A stretch of 49,921 nucleotides of DNA from Geobacteraceae bacterium (GCA_013377075.1 JACABD010000015.1:1-49921), one strand, 5' to 3'; counted from the stretch's first letter, positions 36,181-44,865 are shown. Numbers and translations: made by a program. The notes: generated from the sequence alone by a model not told the origin.

Positions 36181-36780
36181 ATGAAATATCCTCAGCTAGC
36201 CAAATTCATTAACAACGAGATTGCAAAACTCTCAATACGTGGAGTCGGTGCAAAGGTAGGGGTCAGCGGCACGGCAATCTCTAAATGGAAAACAGGCAAC
36301 GTCCGCCCGAACCTTCGTCAGTTGGCCGCAATAAACAAGGCATATGGTATAGATGCATCAACTCTCGTCGGTGGGGACTCTGATATCAATCCACATTTCA
36401 TGGAGACAATTGTCTACCACCTTAATTCAAATGAAGATGTAAGACACCTTATTGCTGGTGAACCTTCGGGCAAGATGTCGGTAAATGACATGCTCTGGCT
36501 GACAGAAACAGTAAAAGCGCCATTTGTCACCACAATCATTCTTCACGATAATTTTGGCAACGTCCAGATAATCAGCAGAGAGGATACGATACTTCAGGAT
36601 GGAAGACGCTTTCTTTTTAAAATGGGGGAGTGCAATATCGCTTTTCGGGATGTAACCCTTCTAGGAAATGGAGGAGCGCTGCTTGAGAGCGATCACGGAA
36701 CTCAAGAGACCGTGTCAAAGGAAGTTTTGGCGGATTTAACCTGCCTTGGCCGGGTGCTCTGGGAGGGTAGAGTCTTATAA
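36181..36780 (+). CDS. XRE-family HTH regulator with unknown C-terminal domain
   Basis: A 199-residue protein. ATG at 36181 is supported by AAAGGAG six bases upstream; a longer frame reaching back to 36025 lacks such a site. Residues 15-65 form a Cro/C1-type HTH (IRGVGAKVGVSGTAISKWKT, then GNVRPNLRQLAAINKAYGID). The remaining 130 residues are mixed alpha/beta with no motif I recognise (for example ISREDTILQDGRRFLFKMGE). It stands divergent from the SDR gene with a 290-base AT-rich gap, and a terminator follows. It might control the SDR gene or itself. The N-terminal call is sure, the role is not. Confidence 0.85.
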   Translation: MKYPQLAKFINNEIAKLSIRGVGAKVGVSGTAISKWKTGNVRPNLRQLAAINKAYGIDASTLVGGDSDINPHFMETIVYHLNSNEDVRHLIAGEPSGKMSVNDMLWLTETVKAPFVTTIILHDNFGNVQIISREDTILQDGRRFLFKMGECNIAFRDVTLLGNGGALLESDHGTQETVSKEVLADLTCLGRVLWEGRVL

Positions 36781-36807
36781 CTGCTCCTTTAAATTTAGCT
36801 CTAAAAA

Positions 36808-36840
36808 AACAGGCATAATAATTCACGGCCTGATTTTTTA
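36808..36840 (+). terminator. Terminator of the XRE regulator gene
   Basis: CAGGC (36810-36814) and GCCTG (36828-36832) flanked by an A run and a six-T run; the stem is short but the flanks are typical. Confidence 0.6.
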
Positions 36841-36899
36841 TTTGAATTCACGAAACGAATATGGGGTAACTTGGCAAGTTTTAACAAATAACTTGCACT

Positions 36900-37631
36900 T
36901 TAGTAATAGACCTGTATCAGACATAGTCCGTGTGGCGGGGCTGTTGGTCCTGCCAGGGAACCGGGTTCGCGCAGACATCTGATTATATCCTGGCCTGACA
37001 TCTTACCACGACCGATTTCGACCAGGGTTCCAGCCATTATCCTAACCATATTGCGCATAAAGCCGGAACCTTTCACATCAATATGCAAAAAGTCCCCTTC
37101 GCAACTTACTGTTACTGAGTCTATTCGCCGCACTGTCGTCTTTGCCGCGCAGCCACTGGTACGGAATGAGGCAAAGTCGTGTTCGCCTACAAACAGCCCA
37201 GCCGCCAGCCTCATCCGCTCGACATCAAGCCTTTCCTTATACTGCAAGACATAGAGCCGTGAAAGAGGCGACCTTCCTGGGTCACAGAGAACAGTGTAGC
37301 GATAATGCTTGCCCTTCGTATCAAAACGGGGATTGAAACTATCAGAAACCGGCTCTGCATGAACAACAGCAATATCTGCGGGCAGATAACAGTTCACTCC
37401 GTCAACATAGGCTGACATCGGCAGAACTTTCTTAGTCACAAAACAGGCGACCATCCCCCTTGCATGAACCCCGGCATCAGTCCGGCCTGACGAACGCAGC
37501 GTCACGGGCTCACGAAGAACTTTGGCAATAGCCCCCTCCATAACCTCCTGAATCGAGATTCCATTGGGTTGAAACTGCCAGCCGACGTAATTTGTGCCGT
37601 CATATTCAATTGTCAGTTTTATCTGTGGCAT
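36900..37631 (-). CDS. truA: tRNA pseudouridine(38-40) synthase
   Basis: A 243-residue TruA that modifies positions 38-40 of tRNA anticodon arms. The catalytic aspartate is in SSGRTDAGVHARGMV (near residue 53); other family stretches are IEYDGTNYVGWQFQPNG at the N-terminus, KHYRYTVLCDPGRSPL near 105 and SGFMRNMVRIMAGTLVEIG near 185. It ends in the usual PHGLCLIQVYY. The start ATG has only a weak ribosome site. It is the last gene of the minus-strand leuB-asd-truA run, but two hairpins lie between asd and truA. Confidence 0.97.
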   Translation of the reverse strand: MPQIKLTIEYDGTNYVGWQFQPNGISIQEVMEGAIAKVLREPVTLRSSGRTDAGVHARGMVACFVTKKVLPMSAYVDGVNCYLPADIAVVHAEPVSDSFNPRFDTKGKHYRYTVLCDPGRSPLSRLYVLQYKERLDVERMRLAAGLFVGEHDFASFRTSGCAAKTTVRRIDSVTVSCEGDFLHIDVKGSGFMRNMVRIMAGTLVEIGRGKMSGQDIIRCLREPGSLAGPTAPPHGLCLIQVYY

Positions 37632-37659
37632 AAATTCGGGCTCTGGGCTTCAGGGGAAA

Positions 37660-37688
37660 AAACGAAAGCGCCCACAAAAGGCGCTTTC
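37660..37688 (-). terminator. Terminator between asd and truA
   Basis: GAAAGCGCC (37664-37672) and GGCGCTTTC (37680-37688) form nine perfect pairs; on the minus strand the stem is followed by GTTTTTTCCCC. It would end or reduce transcription from asd into truA, whose ATG is only 30 bases further. Confidence 0.8.
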
Positions 37689-37742
37689 AAAATTAACGGT
37701 TATCAAAGGATGTGAGTTTCGAGCCAAGATCAAGGCTGTCGA

Positions 37743-37788
37743 AGGATAGTGCGGGGGCGTGGCAGCGCCACGTCGCACAAACTATCCT
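37743..37788. repeat. Long GC-rich inverted repeat downstream of asd
   Basis: AGGATAGT (37743-37750) pairs with ACTATCCT (37781-37788); inside, GTGCG pairs with CGCAC, and CGTGGC with GCCACG. The whole 46-base segment folds into one interrupted hairpin with no T run, 40 bases past the asd stop. It has the form of a REP-like element or a processing/stability hairpin; copies elsewhere in the genome would decide this. Confidence 0.5.
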
Positions 37789-37828
37789 GAAGACTTACGC
37801 AGATATTGGCCGAAAATCGCATCCGACC

Positions 37829-38929
37829 CTACTTCTCCATCAGGATCCGGAGCATCCTGCGTAGCGGCTCTGCAGCCCCCCAGAGGAGTTGATCACCGCA
37901 GGTGAATGCCTGCACGTACTCAGGCCCCATCTTCATCTTTCTGACACGACCAATTGGCACAGTAAGAGTGCCGGAAACAGCCTGTGGGGTAAGACCTGCC
38001 AGTGAATCGGCCTTGTTGTTAGGGATCAATTTTACCCACTGATTGTCATTGGCAATAAGCGCCTCTATCTCGGCAATGGGCAGATCCTTTTTCAGCTTGA
38101 TAGTAATCGCCTGACTGTGGCAGCGCATTGCACTTACCCTGACGCAGATGCCGTCAACAGGGATCGGGCTGGCTGAGCCGAGGATCTTGTTGGTCTCAAG
38201 GTAGCCTTTCAGCTCCTCTCGGCTCTGTCCATCCTCAACCTCACGGTCGATCCAGGGGAGGAGATTTCCGGCAAGAGGAAAACCGAACTCTTTTGTCGGC
38301 ATTGAGCCATCACGCAGGGTTGAAGTCACCTTTTTGTCGATTTCAAGAATTGCGGAGCCCGGATTCTTCAGCTCTTCGGCGACAACACCACTCAGCACCC
38401 CCATCTGTGAGAGGAGTTCGCGCATGTTTGGTGCACCTGCCCCGGATGCGGCCTGATAGGTCATGGAAGAGATCCACTCGACAAGGTCGGCACGGAAGAG
38501 CCCGCCAAGGGCCATCAGCATCAGGCTGACAGTGCAGTTGCCGCCGATGAAGTCTTTCTGGCCGCTTGCAAGAGCCTTGTCGATAACGTTTCTATTGACC
38601 GGATCAAGGATAATTACCGCATTGTCTTCCATGCGCAGAGTCGATGCGGCATCGATCCAGTAACCGTTCCACCCTTCGATTCTCAGCTGCGGATGAACTG
38701 CCTTGGTGTAGTCACCCCCCTGGCAGGTGATGATGATGTCGAGCTTTTTCAGTTCGCTAATATCATCGGCATTTTTCAGCGTACCGGCATTCATGGGGGC
38801 TGGCTGGCCAGCCTGGGAAGTTGTGAAAAAAACCGGCTCGAAGCCGAGGCTAAAATCATTCTCCTCCTGCATCCGCTGCATGAGGACCGAACCTACCATA
38901 CCGCGCCAACCGACAATTCCGACTTTCAT
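37829..38929 (-). CDS. asd: Aspartate-semialdehyde dehydrogenase
   Basis: A 366-residue enzyme that reduces aspartyl phosphate to the semialdehyde, feeding lysine, methionine and threonine synthesis and diaminopimelate. N-terminal [18 protein letters not shown] is the NADP-binding motif of the gram-negative-type Asd; the active-site cysteine is in [11 protein letters not shown] (near 134) and the catalytic histidine in [11 protein letters not shown] (near 274). ATG at 38929 with AAGGAG seven bases upstream is preferred to the TTG two codons earlier. It follows leuB after 24 bases. Confidence 0.97.
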   Translation of the reverse strand: MKVGIVGWRGMVGSVLMQRMQEENDFSLGFEPVFFTTSQAGQPAPMNAGTLKNADDISELKKLDIIITCQGGDYTKAVHPQLRIEGWNGYWIDAASTLRMEDNAVIILDPVNRNVIDKALASGQKDFIGGNCTVSLMLMALGGLFRADLVEWISSMTYQAASGAGAPNMRELLSQMGVLSGVVAEELKNPGSAILEIDKKVTSTLRDGSMPTKEFGFPLAGNLLPWIDREVEDGQSREELKGYLETNKILGSASPIPVDGICVRVSAMRCHSQAITIKLKKDLPIAEIEALIANDNQWVKLIPNNKADSLAGLTPQAVSGTLTVPIGRVRKMKMGPEYVQAFTCGDQLLWGAAEPLRRMLRILMEK

Positions 38930-38953
38930 GAACAAGCTCCTTTGCTTAAATAA

Positions 38954-40042
38954 TTATAGAGCGGCGATAATAGCGTCGCCCATTTCCTTTGTATTTATCA
39001 GTTTTTCACCAGCAAGATTCGAATAGATGTCCCTTGTCCGATACCCTTGGTCCAGAACCTTTGCCACGGCATTATCGATTGCATCAGCAGCGTCGAGCAT
39101 GCCGAAGGAAAACTTGAGCATCATCCCCATGGAGAGGATCTGGGCAATGGGGTTGGCAATCCCCTGACCGGCAATGTCAGGTGCAGAACCACCTGACGGC
39201 TCGTACATACCGAAAGTCCCCTCTGCAAGGGAGGCTGAAGGGAGCATACCCAGGGAACCGGTCAGCATGGCGGCTTCGTCGGAGAGGATGTCGCCGAACA
39301 TGTTTTCGCAGAGAATGACATCGAACTGCTTCGGCCACTTCACCAGCTGCATGGCAGCGTTGTCAACATACATGTGGGTCAGCTCAACATCAGGATACTC
39401 CTTTGCGATGCCGATGACAACCTCACGCCAGAGGACGGATGTGGAGAGGACGTTGGCTTTGTCAATGGAGCAGACCTTTTTGCCACGCTTGCGTGCAGCC
39501 TGGAAAGCAACGTGAGTGATCCGCTCGATCTCTGACACCGAGTAACGCATGGTATCGACACCGACACGGTCGCGGCCGACGCCATCAATCCCTTTTGGCT
39601 GGGAGAAGTAGATCCCGCCGGTCAGCTCGCGGATAACAAGAATATTGAAGCCACCGGCAATAACCTCTTCCTTGAGTGAGGATGCACCGGTAAGGGAAGG
39701 AAAGATGATTGCCGGACGAAGATTGGCGTAGAGTCCGAAAATCTTGCGCAGCGGCAAAAGAGCTCCGCGCTCAGGCTGCTCGTCAGGGGGGAGTGATTCC
39801 CACTTTGGTCCGCCGACAGAACCAAAAAGAATTGCATCCGCTGCCTTGCAGATATCTATCGTTGTCTGGGGCAGCGCTTTACCTTCAAGGTCGATACCCG
39901 CACCACCAACATTGGCATGGGTACGATTGAACTTCACCGAATATTTCGCCTCGACCGCATCCAGCACGCGAAGCGCCTCGTTCATAACCTCCGGGCCGAT
40001 TCCGTCACCAGGAAGAACTGCAATTTTGTGCTCAGCAGACAT
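38954..40042 (-). CDS. leuB: 3-isopropylmalate dehydrogenase
   Basis: A 362-residue enzyme of leucine synthesis. Motifs: [15 protein letters not shown] at the N-terminus, the substrate-binding RELTGGIYF near 138, and the metal-binding signature [20 protein letters not shown] near 245-265. ATG at 40042 has GGAGG seven bases upstream; an adjoining TTG is a less likely start. It is the first gene of the leuB-asd-truA run and has a strong promoter 36 to 64 bases upstream. Confidence 0.97.
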   Translation of the reverse strand: MSAEHKIAVLPGDGIGPEVMNEALRVLDAVEAKYSVKFNRTHANVGGAGIDLEGKALPQTTIDICKAADAILFGSVGGPKWESLPPDEQPERGALLPLRKIFGLYANLRPAIIFPSLTGASSLKEEVIAGGFNILVIRELTGGIYFSQPKGIDGVGRDRVGVDTMRYSVSEIERITHVAFQAARKRGKKVCSIDKANVLSTSVLWREVVIGIAKEYPDVELTHMYVDNAAMQLVKWPKQFDVILCENMFGDILSDEAAMLTGSLGMLPSASLAEGTFGMYEPSGGSAPDIAGQGIANPIAQILSMGMMLKFSFGMLDAADAIDNAVAKVLDQGYRTRDIYSNLAGEKLINTKEMGDAIIAAL

Positions 40043-40077
40043 CAAATCCTCCGAAATTATCTGAAATAAAGTTGTTA

Positions 40078-40106
40078 ATTTATTAAGAGTTCGGCCGTAT
40101 TGTCAA
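40078..40106 (-). promoter_or_regulatory. Sigma-70 promoter of leuB-asd(-truA)
   Basis: Minus-strand TTGACA (40101-40106), 17-base spacer, ATAAAT (40078-40083). The transcript would start near 40070, leaving a 28-base leader with no room for a leucine leader peptide. Confidence 0.65.
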
Positions 40107-40122
40107 CTAAAAAGGGGTTTGA

Positions 40123-41067
40123 TCAGAAGAACAACTTCTCGGTTTTTTCAAAGTGCTCACTATGCAAGAACTCTGCAAGCACAATGAACGGAGCAATTAA
40201 AAGTACCATCATCATCATTTCGCTGAAAGTTCCCAGTGCATAATAGGAAAAGGATGAATCGGAAGCAGCTCTCTTGAAGTGAAAAATCAGGTCACTCAGC
40301 TTCATAACTGCAATCAGGGCCGCAGTGGCCCATGCAGCCCTATACAGGGCGGTTACTGTCCACTTCCGCATTCTCATGAATTGAATGGCAACAACCGGCA
40401 ACACCAGAGAAAAAACAATCGAAACGGCCGGGAAAAGCAGAAACTGCATAAAGATTGACAGATCAGATTGAGCAGCCTCAAATGCCTCAATTGCCGCCTT
40501 TGCCTCTTTCATTTTAGCCATGTATTCCATGACCCCGTTAACACCGAACACGATAAGAAACACCGAAGCCACAATCGTGCCCCACCCTGCAGCAAGCACC
40601 GGCAGCGGCAGTTCTACCGACGGCCTTGCTGCTGCAACTGGGGCCTCAACAACCTCGACTACACCTGGGACCTTGTCGAACCCGTACTTTTTCCGTGCAT
40701 TTTCTTCTTTGAGAAGTTCTTCAGCTGTGAGCCTGGGAGGTGGGATTGGCTGATCAGTCATCTGCCGCTGAGGCGGTGATACCGTACGTGTTTTTGGCGC
40801 AGAACGGGAGGCAAGTAGCGCCCTATGGTAATCAGCCACAACAAGGCCGCATTTAGGACAGATGGCAAATTTTTCTTCAGTAAAGGTAGCGTACTGGCAC
40901 TTGGGACAGGTGTCGATCATGGCAGCAGCATTAGCTCCCTGTGCAACCACTTTTTCGGCAGTGAAATGTTTCTTGCAGCGTGGACATATCATTGCCAGCC
41001 CTGTAGCAGGGACTGTGGAGTCGTCAATATTTCCGCTTAACTTGCACTCCGGGCACTCTATACGCAT
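40123..41067 (-). CDS. Zinc-ribbon membrane protein of unknown function
   Basis: About 314 residues. ATG at 41067 is chosen because a GGGGGG ribosome site lies just upstream. Three cysteine pairs at the N-terminus (CPECKLSG near 5, CPRCKKHF near 30, CPKCQYATF and CPKCGLVVADY near 56-80) form two zinc ribbons of the MJ0042/zinc-ribbon type. A proline-rich linker (about 95-150) leads to four hydrophobic helices: WGTIVASVFLIVFGVNGVME, LLFPAVSIVFSLVLPVVAIQ, AAWATAALIAVMKLSDLIF, and MMMMVLLIAPFIVLAEF. The ribbon is cytoplasmic by inference. It ends 17 bases upstream of the leuB -35 box and is transcribed separately. No family name is known to me. Confidence 0.8.
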   Translation of the reverse strand: MRIECPECKLSGNIDDSTVPATGLAMICPRCKKHFTAEKVVAQGANAAAMIDTCPKCQYATFTEEKFAICPKCGLVVADYHRALLASRSAPKTRTVSPPQRQMTDQPIPPPRLTAEELLKEENARKKYGFDKVPGVVEVVEAPVAAARPSVELPLPVLAAGWGTIVASVFLIVFGVNGVMEYMAKMKEAKAAIEAFEAAQSDLSIFMQFLLFPAVSIVFSLVLPVVAIQFMRMRKWTVTALYRAAWATAALIAVMKLSDLIFHFKRAASDSSFSYYALGTFSEMMMMVLLIAPFIVLAEFLHSEHFEKTEKLFF

Positions 41068-41231
41068 TGTGACCCCCCCTTTTCGACCCATGGATTGTAG
41101 TCATTTAATCAGATTCATTCAAGAGCTATTCCTATGACATGAGCACAAAGCGGCTGTTCGTGATATAGTTTCTGCTGTAATTGAATTCATGACTATGGTA
41201 ATTTGCGTGAAAAATTTACCAAGGATTTTTT

Positions 41232-42086
41232 ATGGACTTTAAAGTTGCCCTTGCCCAGATAAAGCCGAAACTCGGCTGCACAGCTGACAACCTTGCGCTG
41301 ATCGAAGAGAAAGTATCAGCAGCTGTCAAGGAAAAGGCTGACATGATCGTCTTTCCGGAGCTTGCCCTCACCGGCTATTTTCTGAAAGATCTCGTCCCTG
41401 ACGTGGCCTTAAGCCTTGATTCACCTGAAATCGCCCGGCTGACGGCACTCTCCGGAGATATCGCCATAGCCATCGGTTTTGTTGAAGCAACTTCGGACTA
41501 CCGGTTTTTCAACAGCGCCATTTTCCTCGACAAGGGTGAGATTGTCCATGTTCACCGCAAAGTCTATCTGCCAACCTACGGACTATTTGACGAGCAGCGC
41601 TACATGGCCCAGGGAGACCGTTTCCGCGCCTTTGACACCCGCTTTGGCCGATTCGGCATGGTGATCTGCGAAGACCTCTGGCATCTCTCTGCTCCCTACA
41701 TTCTCGCCATGGACCGAGCTTCAACAATCATCTGCCTTTCAAGCAGCCCTGGGCGGGGACTTTCAGACGATGAAAGGCTTGGCTCAACCATCGCCTGGCA
41801 GCGGCTCACCTCAACAACAGCAACATTCCTCAATGCCAGAATAATCTACTGCAACCGTGTCGGCTACGAAGACGGCATCAACTTCTGGGGGGGGTCGGAA
41901 GCCATCGCCCCTTGTGGCAGATCCATTGCCAGAGCAAAGCTGATGGAAGAGGATCTGGTCTTTGCCACATTGAGCGAAGGGGAGCTGAGACGCGAGCGTA
42001 TCCTCTCACCACTAATGCGTGATGAAAACTTGCACCTGACAATCCGCGAACTTCAGCATATCGAGGATAAGAGGTTAATATCATGA
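41232..42086 (+). CDS. Carbon-nitrogen hydrolase, glutaminase half of split NAD synthetase
   Basis: A 284-residue nitrilase-fold protein with the full catalytic triad: Glu in [14 protein letters not shown] (near 46), Lys in [15 protein letters not shown] (near 112), and Cys in MVICEDLW (near 147). The sequence around these is that of the glutaminase domain of glutamine-dependent NAD+ synthetase rather than an amidase. The next gene, overlapping by four bases (ATGA), encodes the synthetase domain, so the two probably act together, with ammonia passed between subunits. ATG is preceded by AAGGA. Confidence 0.88.
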   Translation: MDFKVALAQIKPKLGCTADNLALIEEKVSAAVKEKADMIVFPELALTGYFLKDLVPDVALSLDSPEIARLTALSGDIAIAIGFVEATSDYRFFNSAIFLDKGEIVHVHRKVYLPTYGLFDEQRYMAQGDRFRAFDTRFGRFGMVICEDLWHLSAPYILAMDRASTIICLSSSPGRGLSDDERLGSTIAWQRLTSTTATFLNARIIYCNRVGYEDGINFWGGSEAIAPCGRSIARAKLMEEDLVFATLSEGELRRERILSPLMRDENLHLTIRELQHIEDKRLIS

Positions 42087-42904
42087 GCTGCCTCTCGGTA
42101 AACACAAAACTGCTTCGTAAAATTCTTGTCAACTTTGTCCGTGAAGAGATCTGCAAGACCGGCCTGAAGAAAGGGATCCTCGGGCTTTCCGGCGGGATTG
42201 ATTCTGCCCTTGTGGTCTTTCTGGCTGCCGAGGCCCTTGGCGCCGAAAATGTCCATGCCATCTGCATGCCCTACAAGACCAGCAACCCGGAGAGCGAGGC
42301 CCATGCCCGGCTTGTTGCAGATGCCTGTGGCGTCAACTTTTCGGTTGTGCCGATAACACCCATGGTCGACCCCTACTTCGAGATGTTTCCCGATGCCGAC
42401 AATATGCGCCGCGGCAACAAGATGGCACGGGAGCGTATGACCATCCTCTTCGACCATTCCGCCCTGCACTCGGCTCTTGTTCTCGGCACCAGCAACAAGA
42501 CTGAGTTGCTGCTGGGCTACGGCACCCTTTTTGGCGACATGGCCAGCGCCCTCAACCCCATCGGTGACCTCTACAAAAGTCAGGTATGGCAGCTTTCGGA
42601 AGAGATGGAGATACCTCGGGAAGTGATCGACAAAAAACCCTCTGCCGACCTCTGGGCCGGCCAGACCGATGAGCAGGAACTCGGCTTTACCTACCGGGAG
42701 GTTGATGAGCTGATGTACCGGATGATAGACCTGAGAATGACCGATGAGGAGCTTTTGGCAGAGAATTTCAACGCAGAATTTATCGCCAAGATTCGCCATA
42801 AGATCATGAGCTCACACTTCAAAAGAAGACTGCCTATCATCGCCAAAGTCTCCAACAGAACCATCGACAGGGACTTCAGGTACTCCCGTGACTGGGGGAA
42901 ATAG
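42083..42904 (+). CDS. nadE: NAD+ synthetase (separate synthetase subunit)
   Basis: A 273-residue ATP-pyrophosphatase-fold enzyme that amidates deamido-NAD+. The P-loop is [12 protein letters not shown] (near 36), followed by [15 protein letters not shown] and the conserved [20 protein letters not shown] with [12 protein letters not shown] (near 135-165). It lacks a fused glutaminase domain; the upstream overlapping gene supplies it. The length matches the ammonia-type NadE. It overlaps the start of the YraN gene by 17 bases, giving a three-gene run. Confidence 0.96.
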   Translation: MSCLSVNTKLLRKILVNFVREEICKTGLKKGILGLSGGIDSALVVFLAAEALGAENVHAICMPYKTSNPESEAHARLVADACGVNFSVVPITPMVDPYFEMFPDADNMRRGNKMARERMTILFDHSALHSALVLGTSNKTELLLGYGTLFGDMASALNPIGDLYKSQVWQLSEEMEIPREVIDKKPSADLWAGQTDEQELGFTYREVDELMYRMIDLRMTDEELLAENFNAEFIAKIRHKIMSSHFKRRLPIIAKVSNRTIDRDFRYSRDWGK

Positions 42905-43277
42905 CCAGGGGCATCAGAATGCAAGCCTTGGCAGCCGTGGCGAGGAGCTAGCCGCATCGTTCCTTGAGCGAAGCGGCATCAAAATCATCGAGCGGAACTT
43001 TCGCTGCAAGGGTGGCGAGGTCGATATTGTTGCCAAAGACGGCAACACCATTGTCTTTGTCGAAGTAAAAAGCCGCAAAAGCCTCGCCTACGGCGTACCC
43101 CAGGAAGCTGTAACCCCCTTCAAACAGCGGCAGATCAGCAAAGCCGCCCTCACCTGGCTCGCCAAGCACAAGAAAACCGACTCCCCTGCCCGCTTCGACG
43201 TCATCGCCATACTGCTTGACGGCAGCTATTCCCACAAAATTGAACATATCAAAAATGCCTTTGATCTGGCGTATTGA
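42888..43277 (+). CDS. YraN/UPF0102 family endonuclease-fold protein
   Basis: A 129-residue protein of the YraN family, with the predicted nuclease-type core [20 protein letters not shown], then [20 protein letters not shown] (Glu-Val-Asp and VEVK residues of the PD-(D/E)XK core) and a C-terminal RFDVIAI. The in-frame GTG at 42888 lies inside the end of nadE; ATG at 42919 is out of frame, so GTG is the only reasonable start. Translation is coupled to nadE. The role in DNA metabolism is inferred by fold. Confidence 0.9.
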   Translation: MTGGNSQGHQNASLGSRGEELAASFLERSGIKIIERNFRCKGGEVDIVAKDGNTIVFVEVKSRKSLAYGVPQEAVTPFKQRQISKAALTWLAKHKKTDSPARFDVIAILLDGSYSHKIEHIKNAFDLAY

Positions 43278-43375
43278 AACTTGAAAAGCAAAACCGTTTC
43301 ATGCGGATAACTTCTGATAAAATCAGTTAATAGTCTGATACCCACCAATAGTGCTAAATCAGAAAAAAGCTGTTT

Positions 43376-43502
43376 CACGCGACGAACGCAACGACGCGAC
43401 GTAAAATCATGCTGTTAATTCACAAAGGGATTCACCGGTTTGTTGTACTTATAAGTCCTTTCTATCGTTTGAATTTCGTCGCGTTCGTTGCGTCGTTGCG
43501 TG
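43376..43502. repeat. Inverted repeat with CGACG-rich arms (MITE-like)
   Basis: Left arm 43376-43401 and right arm 43477-43502 are reverse complements over 26 bases apart from an internal one-base shift; both are built from CGACG/CGAACG/CAACG units. They enclose 75 AT-richer bases with no reading frame. The arms could be transposon-type ends, a very long hairpin or paired protein-binding sites. Confidence 0.65.
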
Positions 43503-43627
43503 ATCAAATACCGTTTATTAGATATAGATCCGCCTTCATCAGAATTTATCAGTTTTGATCCGCGTAACATCGCCTTTCAACCAGCAAACTCTTTCATTCT
43601 CATCCCCCCTTTTGCACACTTTCGCAG

Positions 43628-43654
43628 TTGACAGGCTGTTGATGTCACTATAAT
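43628..43654 (+). promoter_or_regulatory. Candidate promoter for the low-GC surface protein gene
   Basis: Perfect TTGACA (43628-43633) and TATAAT (43649-43654) boxes, spaced 15 bases, which is short. It lies about 155 bases before the ATG at 43812. Confidence 0.4.
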
Positions 43655-43811
43655 GTGAGCGCACTTTTATGTGCCGGGGCAAATCTACATAAAGTCCTGG
43701 AAATAGACATAATTCAAAGATTGCAAGCCTGACCCCACTGGGTTTCTCGCGCCGTTAGACAAAACTATTTTGAACGATAAAAATGATTTTTAAGCCTTGG
43801 GAGGATTTTAA

Positions 43812-44510
43812 ATGACTAAGGAATCAACGAACAAGATAGGAGTGCTTTCATTTTATGAATCTATATGGTTCAAAGCAAAGATTGGGAGAGTGTTGGTAAT
43901 TTGCTTTATTGCCTTTACAGCGGTCTCTACTAATGCTGTAGGGATGCAATCAGGAATAGCAGTGGTTATAAATGGTTCTGGTGCAGGAGCAGTCAATACT
44001 AACGAAATAACAAAATACTGTATCAATCCTCCCTGTCCAAACAATATTAACGTACACTGCATAACCGGTTCAGACAGTGGTTGTGCTGGAAGCTACGATA
44101 GTGGGACAGTAGTTAGACTTTATACAACTCCAGATAGTAAATCGATATTTGCAGGTTGGGGAGGTAACTGTGCTGACCAATCGGATCCAACATGCCAATT
44201 AGTATCACATGGAGTAGGTGCGCTAGAATATATTGTTATAGCTACCTTCAATAACAAGCCATTCTTCAAAGCAGGGGGAAATTACTACACCACAATTCAG
44301 GATGCATTTGATGCAGCCGCAGATGGAGCTGTTATTGAAGGGATTGATAACACATTTGCCGAAGACGTTATTTTGAATAAGGCTATTACGATTACTTTTG
44401 ATGGTGGCAAAAGCGATGATTTCAACAGCTTCATAGGCAGTACAAAAATTAATGGGTCACTGACAATATCAAGCGGCACCTTAGTCGCATCCAATCTTGA
44501 AATAATTTAA
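43812..44510 (+). CDS. Low-GC secreted protein with divergent InlB B-type repeat, truncated
   Basis: A 232-residue protein. Residues about 25-42 (RVLVICFIAFTAVSTNAVG) form an N-terminal signal or anchor, with 24 polar residues before it. Residues 47-140 resemble the bacterial InlB-B/Flg_new_2 repeat (TGSDSGCAGSYDSGTVVRLY, FAGWGGNCA, VIATFN). Residues 150-232 look like the first turns of a parallel beta-helix (YTTIQDAFDAAADGAVIEGI, ITITFDGG, GSLTISSGTLVASNLEII), where the protein simply ends. Codon use is AT-rich compared with neighbours, suggesting transfer. ATG follows GGGAGG. It was probably longer once. Confidence 0.7.
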   Translation: MTKESTNKIGVLSFYESIWFKAKIGRVLVICFIAFTAVSTNAVGMQSGIAVVINGSGAGAVNTNEITKYCINPPCPNNINVHCITGSDSGCAGSYDSGTVVRLYTTPDSKSIFAGWGGNCADQSDPTCQLVSHGVGALEYIVIATFNNKPFFKAGGNYYTTIQDAFDAAADGAVIEGIDNTFAEDVILNKAITITFDGGKSDDFNSFIGSTKINGSLTISSGTLVASNLEII

Positions 44511-44529
44511 CGAAAGTACCACGTTAAGA

Positions 44530-44607
44530 TAATGCCGAATCAGATAGCCGGGTTTTTCTCCCACAGCCCCCTCACCACTCGTCATACGGGCCCACACCGG
44601 GCGGTTC
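44530..44607 (-). mobile_element. Probable group II intron 3' end (domains V and VI), degenerate
   Basis: On the minus strand, 44607-44573 reads as a domain V-like hairpin: 5' side GAACCGCCCGG, apex TGTGGGCCCGTATG, 3' side ending GTGGTG. From memory, bacterial group II introns carry a near-identical string with a CCGGGTGGTG 3' side that pairs with the 5' arm; here the matching part is ACGAGTGGTG, so several pairs are lost. Next comes a stem like domain VI (GCTGTGGG...CCCGGC) and the string CTATCTGATT, which resembles an intron 3' end. No reverse transcriptase gene is present. Consensus recall, not a model search, supports this. Confidence 0.5.
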
Positions 44608-44757
44608 GATAGTACCCGGTTTCAGTAGTTTCCTTTTCTATCGTTCAGCCCTTCGGCAGGGTAAGGCTTTCCGGACTCTCCCGGGCTTGTATCATTTAAT
44701 ACTCCAAAAGCAATTATCTCCTTGAAATAACTTATTTTTCCCAGTTAATTAACAAAT

Positions 44758-44865
44758 ATGAAAAAAATGAGGAAAAAGTATAGTTGGATTGATATTGGAG
44801 ACGATGCGAGACGGCAGTACATAGATACTCAGTCCGCATTTTCTGCATGGGAAGATGTATTCTAA
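44758..44865 (+). pseudogene. 35-codon fragment of an unidentified gene
   Basis: ATG to TAA frame of 35 codons, starting with a run of lysines and containing YSWIDIGDDARRQYIDTQSA then FSAWEDVF. The amphipathic, coding-like composition, with WxxIGxxARRQ and SAFxAWE, looks like the first part of a longer protein seen in Geobacter-type genomes, cut off by an early stop. I cannot name the family with assurance. No clear ribosome site. Confidence 0.35.

Larger units (their letters stand above)
43278..43811. other. Accessory intergenic region with inverted repeat and promoter
   Basis: No gene in 534 bases. A short hairpin follows the yraN-type gene (CTGAT/ATCAG near 43315-43327). A pair of 26-base arms enclosing 75 bases lies at 43376-43502. 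A near-perfect promoter is at 43628-43654. The last part (about 43700-43760) contains AAGCCTGACCCCACTGGG, a string resembling GGGGTCAGG-type motifs of REP-like elements. Base composition falls from here on compared with the flanking housekeeping genes. Confidence 0.5.

Noticed and set aside
43655-43811. Possible c-di-GMP riboswitch in the leader of the low-GC surface protein gene
   Set aside because: Strings such as GGGGCAAATC and TGCAAGCC recall the GEMM class, but the conserved core and tetraloop-receptor are not there by eye. A covariance search would settle it.
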